Below, one piece after another: positions 1 through 4,156 of a stretch of 6,573 nt of DNA; positions within the stretch are counted from its first letter, which is position 1, and the number at the start of each line of letters is the position of its first letter. The position numbers and the translations under genes were made by a program. This DNA comes from Thermoplasmata archaeon (lineage in GTDB: Archaea > Thermoplasmatota > Thermoplasmata > Thermoplasmatales > Thermoplasmataceae): assembly GCA_021790415.1 (NCBI GenBank), contig JAJYDZ010000100.1, positions 1 to 6,573 of the forward strand. Reading direction: 5' to 3'. The notes under the pieces are model-generated. The model searched no databases. It was not told the DNA's origin and saw only the letters and a program-made list of their open reading frames with translations.

Positions 1-306
1 ATCCATAACAGCCTTGTGGACTTCCTCCCATGGTACCTCTAATACTTTTTGAGCGAAGACCTCAGCTATCCTGTGAGCCCTGACTATCGGTATTGTGAAG
101 CGCTTCCCGGAGTTAGTGAATGAAACTTCCCTCGTCTTTATCTGCACAAGACCCATTTGCTGCAATTTATGAACGTATTCATTAACAGTTGGAGGTCTTA
201 TCTTAAGTCTTTTAGAAATATCAGTTTCACTTACTTTACCAAATGATTCCTGATACTCCCACATAACAAGAAGATAGTCCTCGAAATTTAAAGTCATCCT
301 AACCAT
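1..306 (-). CDS. DtxR/MntR-family metal-dependent transcriptional repressor, N-terminal part (3' end outside window)
   Basis: The frame is open from an ATG at 306 to the left edge (102 residues, no stop reached). Residues about 8-65 form a winged helix-turn-helix: an N-terminal helix (FEDYLLVMWEY), the recognition region SKRLKIRPPTVNEYVHKL, and a wing ending in FTNSGKRF. Residues 76-100 (RAHRIAEVF, then VPWEEVHKAV) match the start of the DtxR/IdeR/MntR dimerisation domain. H78 sits where MntR has a metal-binding histidine; the later metal ligands lie outside the window. Family members bind Fe2+ or Mn2+ and repress metal uptake or storage genes. An in-frame ATG at 297 is an alternative start. 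Neither start has a clear ribosome binding site, which suits a leaderless archaeal message. It is transcribed away from the tRNA and is probably a chromosomal gene flanking the island, not part of the operon at 1965. Iron or manganese specificity cannot be decided from this fragment. Confidence 0.88.
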   Translation of the reverse strand, partial: MVRMTLNFEDYLLVMWEYQESFGKVSETDISKRLKIRPPTVNEYVHKLQQMGLVQIKTREVSFTNSGKRFTIPIVRAHRIAEVFAQKVLEVPWEEVHKAVMD

Positions 307-360
307 AAATTAAATTTAAGCTCTTATTCTTTTTCCATTTTCTTCCCATTGAATTCTGAA

Positions 361-370
361 AATATTATAT
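361..370 (+). promoter_or_regulatory. TATA-like box of the tRNA-Pro gene
   Basis: The AT-only stretch aatattatat is centred about 30 bases before the first base of the tRNA. That is the expected place for an archaeal TATA box if transcription starts a few bases upstream of the mature 5' end. Inference from position and composition. Confidence 0.5.
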
Positions 371-394
371 CACACTGAAAAATAGCCTTCAAAA

Positions 395-467
395 GGGTCT
401 GTGGGGTAGTTTGGTATCCTACCAGCTTCGGGAGTTGGCGACCCCGGTCCAAATCCGGGCAGACCCA
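395..467 (+). tRNA. tRNA-Pro (anticodon CGG)
   Basis: A complete cloverleaf can be drawn. The 7-bp acceptor stem is GGGTCTG (395-401) with CAGACCC (460-466), with discriminator A467. The D arm is at 404-420 with G413-G414 in the loop. The anticodon stem CCAGC/GTTGG (422-426/434-438) closes the loop TTCGGGA, putting anticodon CGG at 429-431, which reads proline codon CCG. A four-base variable loop is followed by a T stem CCCGG/CCGGG (443-447/455-459). No intron is seen and CCA is not encoded, as is common in archaea. The D stem has a G-U at 10-25 and a U-U at 13-22. The T loop reads TCCAAAT, so position 55, almost always U (pseudouridine), is C. This gene sits at the edge of the accessory region, a usual place for integration of mobile elements. 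Confidence 0.95.
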
Positions 468-734
468 CTATTAACTATGTTAATTTTGTGTCATTAAGGC
501 TAAAAAGAGAGGAAAAAAGACCAGTTATTAATCCAACATCTCATTTTTTTTGTAGTAATGGAAGTTAATCTATGATCAGTTATGCTATTTATCAAAGTAA
601 TCCTACTCAGAATTCCATGCTATTCATGATCCCCTCCACGAAAGTAAACTCATCCATTCTGCCTGTTTTTCAATTCCATCACTCCCATGGTATGATTATT
701 TTACCTTTTTGATATTCCACCGAGCTAAAATCGA
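468..734. other. AT-rich gap after tRNA-Pro without a supportable gene
   Basis: I read all six frames and found only short open stretches. On the minus strand small pieces such as MDEFTFVEGIMNSMEF occur close together but are broken by stops, so this may be further decayed coding sequence continuing from the remnant at 735-1066. A run of eight T at 544-551 could end transcription of the tRNA. No repeat of the tRNA 3' end was found here. Confidence 0.5.
544..551 (+). terminator. Possible T-run terminator downstream of tRNA-Pro
   Basis: Eight consecutive T on the plus strand, 77 bases after the tRNA. Archaeal RNA polymerase stops at T-rich stretches without needing a hairpin. A shorter T-rich patch (ttaatttt, about 480-487) lies nearer the tRNA and could serve instead. 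Confidence 0.25.
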
Positions 735-765
735 TTATAATCGATTCAGAAAGGAATTCCTTTCT
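729..765. repeat. Tandem pair of perfect 18-bp palindromes
   Basis: AATCGATTATAATCGATT (729-746) and AGAAAGGAATTCCTTTCT (748-765) are each identical to their own reverse complement over 18 bases and are separated by the single base C747. Neither has a loop, so they look more like sites for dimeric DNA-binding proteins than RNA hairpins. They overlap the 3' end of the decayed minus-strand reading frame. Function unknown. Confidence 0.6.
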
Positions 766-1066
766 TTTTCTCTTTGGTAGGCTATGGACCGCTCTACGGA
801 CTTCTGTTTAGGTGTGGCATTATTCCAACATGTTTGGCAGATATGGAGCTGCGATGTTATGTGAACTATGAACCTGTGCTTCTGAACTAATCCACAGTTC
901 TTGCTGATTGAAGTTTAGCACAGGCTAAAAATTCCTTCTCCGTAACGTCATCGGCAGAACGGCTTATTTGTGGAGTCACTTGCAGAATTGACATCAGAGG
1001 TCTCAGGCCCTCGAGCACGAGATCCCAGCTGCTGTCGGGTGAAGACAAAATCGGTTTAAAAAGGGA
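735..1066 (-). pseudogene. Decayed frameshifted gene remnant, Cys-containing, unidentified
   Basis: Two minus-strand open stretches of 59 codons overlap by 28 bases in different frames. The first (1066 to stop at 887-889) contains SWDLVLEGLRPLMSILQV and then DDVTEKEFLACAKLQSA. The second (914 to stop at 735-737) contains NCGLVQKHRFIVHITSQ, then HICQTC, then KQKSVERSIAYQREKERN. Neither has a convincing start, but a single frameshift near 890-914 would join them into one protein of about 110 residues. The peptides look protein-like, and the 5' half is visibly more GC-rich than the neighbouring genes, suggesting a different origin. The Cys pair in HICQTC, with an upstream Cys, could be half of a zinc ribbon such as many transposases carry, but I do not recognise the family. 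It could also be a chance open stretch. Confidence 0.35.
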
Positions 1067-1088
1067 TTAAGGTGCAAAGCCTTAAAAA
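1058..1088 (-). terminator. Possible T-run terminator of the PP-loop gene
   Basis: Read on the minus strand, two runs of five T (1084-1088 and 1058-1062) lie 14 and 40 bases past the stop codon of the gene ending at 1102. T-rich stretches are the usual archaeal termination signal. The runs are short, so the call is weak. Confidence 0.3.
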
Positions 1089-1101
1089 GCAATTTTGGTT
1101 A

Positions 1102-1887
1102 TTACTGCATGGAACATTCGCTGCAAAGGAGATGCTCAGATTGGCCTTTTCCTTTGAGTGCACATATGGGTTTATCTGTGTTTCCCCAAATACCATACTT
1201 CTCTGATTTAGTATTCTCTTCCAAATGACTGATATGATCTGATAGATAAGGATAATACTTTTCAATTATTTTTTTTTCAGTTAAATTACCAAATGCACCG
1301 CATAAGCAATCTCCACTCTTTCCAATTGTCCCGTACGCACTATTTATAGGAATTTTATGTTCATAATGCAATTCCCATACCTTATCGTCATCATAGTGAA
1401 ATATTGGGCAGTCCCAGTATGCTCCCTGATAAAACTGAATTCTCCTTGCCCATTGTGACCGTCTGCTACTCTCAGATCTTCTTACGCCAGAAAAGAGAAG
1501 AGGGGCAACGCCAATCTCTCTTTTATGCCAAGATATGAACCTCCTGACTGCATCTAGTTTCAGAATATGCATTATCTGACTATGTCCACTTGGAGTGGGA
1601 AACCCGTGCTTTAAAACATAAGAATCATAACTAGTGTATCCTTTAAAAACTTTCAGGTCCCAGCCAAACTTAGAGGAAATCTCTTCAACATACTCTTTTG
1701 TCTCATTCAGCCCTATACCAGTATCAATGTATACCACGCCTTCCAACTTGTTTTTTATACTCATTTCAACTGCAGCTAGCGTACTGTCTTTTCCGCCAGA
1801 AAGGAGTGCCCACCCTTTCTTGTCTTCTTCTAAATTCATAATCACATCTGCAATCTGTAATGTTATATCTATATTTCCTTGTAGCAA
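1102..1887 (-). CDS. PAPS-reductase/DndC-like PP-loop ATP pyrophosphatase
   Basis: A 261-residue protein of the adenine nucleotide alpha-hydrolase superfamily. The PP-loop SGGKDS is at residues 30-35 after a short helix and strand (KKGWALL). A strand with VVYIDTG (51-57) follows, as in PAPS reductases, and the family arginine motif SGVRRSESSRR is at 133-143. Six cysteines lie in the C-terminal half (C160, C194, C196, C242, C255, C258). The pairs GDCLCG and CSEC suggest an Fe-S cluster or a zinc site, as in DndC and related thiolation proteins, though the spacing is not the classic one. Expected chemistry is ATP-dependent activation of a substrate for sulfur transfer or reduction, in the cytoplasm; the substrate is unknown. 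The first possible start is TTG at 1887; ATG at 1839 is an alternative that removes 16 residues and has a TATA-like box about 29 bases upstream. It is divergent from the operon at 1965 and separated by 77 bases, which suggests a joint system. True assimilatory APS/PAPS reductase is less likely, as no other sulfate-assimilation gene is present. Confidence 0.85.
   Translation of the reverse strand: MLQGNIDITLQIADVIMNLEEDKKGWALLSGGKDSTLAAVEMSIKNKLEGVVYIDTGIGLNETKEYVEEISSKFGWDLKVFKGYTSYDSYVLKHGFPTPSGHSQIMHILKLDAVRRFISWHKREIGVAPLLFSGVRRSESSRRSQWARRIQFYQGAYWDCPIFHYDDDKVWELHYEHKIPINSAYGTIGKSGDCLCGAFGNLTEKKIIEKYYPYLSDHISHLEENTKSEKYGIWGNTDKPICALKGKGQSEHLLCSECSMQ
1861..1875 (-). promoter_or_regulatory. 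TATA-like box supporting an ATG start at 1839 for the PP-loop gene
   Basis: On the minus strand this reads AATATAGATATAACA, centred about 29 bases upstream of the ATG at 1839. It lies inside the reading frame if the TTG at 1887 is used. The position fits a leaderless or nearly leaderless transcript starting at the ATG. Composition evidence only. Confidence 0.3.
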
Positions 1888-1913
1888 GGATAAAAGTTAA
1901 GTGGTTTAATGAT

Positions 1914-1940
1914 TGCATTGTTACTGCATTACATAATGTA
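1914..1940. promoter_or_regulatory. Candidate operator in the divergent promoter: TGCATT direct repeats and TACATAATGTA
   Basis: TGCATT occurs at 1914-1919 and 1925-1930, a period of 11 bases, about one helical turn. It is followed at once by the inverted repeat TACAT-A-ATGTA (1930-1940). All lie between the divergent starts and just upstream of the TATA-like box of the rightward operon, where an archaeal regulator would act on either promoter. One of the local zinc-ribbon/winged-helix proteins could bind here, which is inference. Confidence 0.35.
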
Positions 1941-1943
1941 TTA

Positions 1944-1955
1944 ATATTATAATAT
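1944..1955 (+). promoter_or_regulatory. TATA-like box of the rightward operon
   Basis: ATATTATAATAT, an AT-only 12-base palindrome, is centred about 24-25 bases upstream of the ATG at 1974 and about 15 bases upstream of the ATG at 1965. No ribosome binding site precedes either ATG. A leaderless message beginning at or near 1974 fits archaeal promoter spacing better than one beginning at 1965. Confidence 0.5.
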
Positions 1956-1964
1956 ACTACTATC

Positions 1965-2819
1965 ATGATATCAATGAACACAAACTGTATCCTCTGTGGG
2001 AGAAAAGTTACCGACGGGGGTCAGAAATGTACTGAATGCGAAGAATTGAAGGATCTCATAGACGTTTTATTTGAAGACGCAAAGAAAGAGTTATCATACA
2101 ATCCCTCCGTTGATAGGGAGTCTGTATTCAAGATGCTAAGAGAATTTGCATTCATCGTGCAGGAAGATTCGTTGCTTCGGACATATAAGAACTCAATGAA
2201 ATTCTTCCTGGATCAATTCATAGATAAAGGTAACAATGAGACAACACTGGAGTTATTCACGAAGAAGGTACAGACCAGACTTAATCAATTGAAAATCTTA
2301 AAAGAACTATCTGATGTTTCCATTATAAATTGGGAATCTTCATCACTTAACAGCGGTAATTCGCCAAAAATTTATCCTGGCGATGTCATCAAGAACCTGA
2401 AAGAATCTTACAAACGCTCATCGGTAACTGATCGAGCGGAACAGAGATATGGTCACATCATGGGATTTTATTCGCTACTCCCTTTAATTCGAGACTATTC
2501 CCATTGCGACTCAAGAGAGGATGTCAAAAAATTGAACCTTGTTCCAAAAAAACCATGGATCATCATGCTGTCAATCCTAGTAGGGAACAGCGATGGTAAG
2601 ATTTCTCTTGAAAGAACAAACAAATTTCTGAAGAAAAGAAGGGGGACAAGTAATGTCTATGGGACGATAATAACCAATCTCAGTTCCCTTAGTACAGACT
2701 ATGCGCAAAAGGCTACAATCGATGTTGAAGATAATGGCAACGACGATAAGGTTTACGTTATATCTCCAGACATAGTTCAATATCTCCAAAGATTAAGGGA
2801 GAATATTAGGACGAGATAG
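1965..2819 (+). CDS. Zinc-ribbon protein with probable C-terminal winged helix, first operon gene
   Basis: A 284-residue protein that I cannot assign to a named family. The N-terminus carries a four-cysteine zinc ribbon, C8-x2-C11 and C22-x2-C25, followed by a helix (EELKDLIDVLFEDAKKEL). The middle (about 50-190) is mostly helical. The region from about 195 to 270 reads like a winged helix: a helix with PWIIMLSILV, a helix with LERTNKFLKKR, a third with NVYGTIITNLSSL, then a strand-turn-strand with TIDVEDNGNDDKVYVI. The design suggests a DNA- or RNA-binding protein, an adaptor for the AAA+ ATPase encoded next, or an autoregulator. The ATG at 1974 (residue 4) is an alternative start favoured by TATA-box spacing; both keep the zinc ribbon. 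The partial protein encoded from 6061 has the same architecture. The next gene starts 19 bases downstream. Confidence 0.8.
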   Translation: MISMNTNCILCGRKVTDGGQKCTECEELKDLIDVLFEDAKKELSYNPSVDRESVFKMLREFAFIVQEDSLLRTYKNSMKFFLDQFIDKGNNETTLELFTKKVQTRLNQLKILKELSDVSIINWESSSLNSGNSPKIYPGDVIKNLKESYKRSSVTDRAEQRYGHIMGFYSLLPLIRDYSHCDSREDVKKLNLVPKKPWIIMLSILVGNSDGKISLERTNKFLKKRRGTSNVYGTIITNLSSLSTDYAQKATIDVEDNGNDDKVYVISPDIVQYLQRLRENIRTR

Positions 2820-2824
2820 ATACA

Positions 2825-2830
2825 GGAGGA
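2825..2830 (+). promoter_or_regulatory. Ribosome binding site of the AAA+ ATPase gene
   Basis: GGAGGA lies nine bases before the ATG at 2839, a strong match to the archaeal 16S 3' end. It fixes this ATG as the start and contrasts with the first operon gene, which has no such site. Confidence 0.75.
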
Positions 2831-2838
2831 TAAGGTTA

Positions 2839-3549
2839 ATGGAAATAAGTACAAGAATAAAGGCAACGAAATTGCTTGGGTATCAGAGCGAAATCGCAAA
2901 GAGAATTTATAAAATTGCAGACTATGTATTCAAAAATGATGTTAGCTTGAAGTTTTCAGGATTTCTGCTTTCAGGTCCCCCAGGAAACGGAAAGACAGAA
3001 ATTGCAAAACAGGCTGCACTTTTAATAGGTAAGGGCACACCAGTAAAGGTCTTCCTGCTTGATGGATCAGACATTGCTTCACCAAAATGGGGAGACGCGG
3101 AAGAAAAGTTGAAGAAAGCTTTTATTGCGAACTCTGACGGCAAGCAAATTGAGAAGAGAATAATAATTTTTGATGATATCGAAAGCACCCTAATGAGCAG
3201 AGATATTGAAATTGCTAAGGAGTGGCACTTTTCTATTAACTCGGTTGCTTTTCACTTGCTAGACGATATAGATCATTCCAACACTCTTGTGATAGCGACA
3301 ACGAATAAGCCAGAAATGGTGGATCCTGCATTGATTTCAAGACTGTACCCAATTTCAATCCCTGCCTTGAGCAAGGAACAACTGAAAGAGTTCGCCGAGA
3401 AATCACTGGAAGGAGGGACTTTTGACGTGAACACGGAGCAGGTATTAAAGTCTTTAAAATCAAAGATCGACCAAGGAAAAATTAAGTCATTGAGAGATAT
3501 TGAGCATGAGACACTGTTAGAAGTGGTGGAAATGGTAGGTGAGAACTGA
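2839..3549 (+). CDS. Short single-domain AAA+ ATPase
   Basis: A 236-residue P-loop ATPase of the classical AAA type. Walker A GPPGNGKT is at 46-53. A pore-loop-like segment with PKWGDAEEKLKKAF at 82-95 resembles the aromatic substrate-gripping loop of FtsH/proteasomal ATPases. Walker B is IIIFDD at 108-113, sensor 1 is ATTN at 153-156, and a possible arginine finger is R168 in DPALISR. The usual second arginine of the AAA second region of homology (DPALLRPGRFD in relatives) is missing. A small helical lid follows (about 178-236). There is no N-terminal recognition domain, so substrate choice probably depends on a partner such as a zinc-ribbon protein or the 149-residue protein. AAA proteins of this type usually form hexameric rings that remodel proteins or nucleoprotein complexes; here that is inference. 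Its stop codon shares one base with the next ATG (TGATG). Confidence 0.9.
   Translation: MEISTRIKATKLLGYQSEIAKRIYKIADYVFKNDVSLKFSGFLLSGPPGNGKTEIAKQAALLIGKGTPVKVFLLDGSDIASPKWGDAEEKLKKAFIANSDGKQIEKRIIIFDDIESTLMSRDIEIAKEWHFSINSVAFHLLDDIDHSNTLVIATTNKPEMVDPALISRLYPISIPALSKEQLKEFAEKSLEGGTFDVNTEQVLKSLKSKIDQGKIKSLRDIEHETLLEVVEMVGEN
3538..3542 (+). promoter_or_regulatory. Ribosome binding site of the 149-residue protein gene
   Basis: GGTGA lies six bases before the ATG at 3549, inside the 3' end of the ATPase gene. With the one-base overlap this indicates coupled translation. Confidence 0.6.
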
Positions 3550-3998
3550 TGGAAACTGATACTGGAACTCCAGAAGGAATAAGATTTCCCTATTCTGGGC
3601 AATTGGAAATTGAGATTTACTTTAAGGAATACAAAGACAGCTGTGCGAATGACTGTAGGAGATTTTTGCACATGGGAAGGGGAGAATTCCCGCCTCTTAT
3701 TAATAAATTAAAAGAGAATCTTGAAGGGAATGCTGATGCGCTAACAATATTTCCCAAAGATTATGCGCTACTTAGGCACATCCCAATTAGTATAGAAGTC
3801 GAACTTGATGCAGGCAGCAGGAGATCTGGAGCTGGGAAAGCCAGAGGTGGGCTCGAAATATATGATGTGTCTGGTCTGGATGAAAATGTCATCACAAAAC
3901 TCAAGCAGGTATTGGAGAACGAGAAGAAAAAGTCGAAGGAAGAAAAACGCCCTTGGTTCAGCTATTACAGGATTTATCTGAGGAGGGAAATACTATGA
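3549..3998 (+). CDS. Unrecognised 149-residue operon protein
   Basis: I do not recognise this protein. It has no signal peptide or membrane segment. The N-terminal half alternates strand-like (QLEIEIYF) and helical stretches with two cysteines (C32, C36). The middle has a strand IPISIEVELD (78-87), then a Gly/Arg-rich loop SRRSGAGKARGG (90-101), and GLEIYDVSGL. A charged helix from about 112 to 133 is rich in Lys and Glu, and the end is basic and aromatic (FSYYRIYLRR). The basic loop and tail suggest nucleic-acid contact, but that is only composition. The GAGKARGG segment resembles a P-loop but lacks the required GK[ST]. It lies between the AAA+ ATPase and Rad50-like genes, overlapping by one base upstream and four downstream, so it is probably a subunit or adaptor of the same complex. 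Confidence 0.75.
   Translation: METDTGTPEGIRFPYSGQLEIEIYFKEYKDSCANDCRRFLHMGRGEFPPLINKLKENLEGNADALTIFPKDYALLRHIPISIEVELDAGSRRSGAGKARGGLEIYDVSGLDENVITKLKQVLENEKKKSKEEKRPWFSYYRIYLRREIL
3982..3987 (+). promoter_or_regulatory. Ribosome binding site deciding the start of the 49-residue gene
   Basis: GGAGGG lies seven bases before the ATG at 3995, in the 3' end of the preceding gene. It selects 3995 over an upstream in-frame ATG at 3953, which has no comparable site and would overlap the previous gene by 46 bases. Confidence 0.7.
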
Positions 3999-4144
3999 CA
4001 GATACCCAAGTTATAAGAAAAAAGATTTCTCAGAACTGCATAAGTTCATTGGAGAAGAGGATAAATAAAAGCAGAATTAGTCAGGATGACATTAAAAATA
4101 TCATTGTTTCTGAAGTAGCTAAGGTGGCAAGGGATGAGTATTAG
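3995..4144 (+). CDS. Small helical protein, 49 residues
   Basis: A very short gene supported by its strong ribosome binding site, the ATGA four-base overlap with the previous stop, and its place in a tightly packed operon. The product begins MTDTQVIRKKISQNCISS and reads as two or three amphipathic, charged helices (about 4-25 and 31-46) with one cysteine. No domain is recognised. In length and position it could be a small structural subunit or clamp for the Rad50-like ATPase encoded 12 bases downstream, or a regulator. DndE is another small partner of an SMC-like protein, but I see no sequence similarity to it. Confidence 0.65.
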   Translation: MTDTQVIRKKISQNCISSLEKRINKSRISQDDIKNIIVSEVAKVARDEY

Positions 4145-4150
4145 GGGGCG
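4144..4150 (+). promoter_or_regulatory. Ribosome binding site for the GTG start at 4157
   Basis: The sequence GGGGGCGAT from 4144 on approximates GGAGGTGAT and lies a usual distance before GTG at 4157. It overlaps the stop codon of the preceding gene and supports the GTG, whose product begins directly with the strand typical of Rad50/SMC head domains. Confidence 0.5.
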
Positions 4151-4156
4151 ATTTTA

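Noticed and set aside
468..1101. CRISPR array or a duplicated tRNA 3' end (attachment site) in the gap
   Set aside because: No regularly spaced repeats and no second copy of the tRNA T-arm/acceptor sequence were found.
1102..1887. Assimilatory PAPS reductase for cysteine synthesis
   Set aside because: No sulfate activation or sulfite reductase gene is nearby, the C-terminal cysteines are arranged differently from the classic enzyme, and the context is accessory and defence-like.
1634..1900. 88-codon plus-strand open frame opposite the PP-loop gene
   Set aside because: Antisense shadow of the SGGKDS-containing gene; its product has no recognisable features and no convincing start signal.
3273..3671. 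132-codon minus-strand open frame opposite the AAA+ ATPase and the 149-residue gene
   Set aside because: It lies wholly antisense to two well-supported genes with motifs and ribosome binding sites, and its product is Ser/Phe-rich without motifs, typical of a shadow frame.
3816..3854. GAGKARGG in the 149-residue protein as a Walker A motif
   Set aside because: The lysine is followed by Ala, not Ser/Thr, the preceding segment lacks the GxxxxGK spacing, and no Walker B is present.
3953..3997. Upstream ATG at 3953 as start of the small protein
   Set aside because: It would overlap the preceding gene by 46 bases and has no ribosome binding site, while ATG 3995 has GGAGGG at ideal spacing and the usual ATGA overlap.
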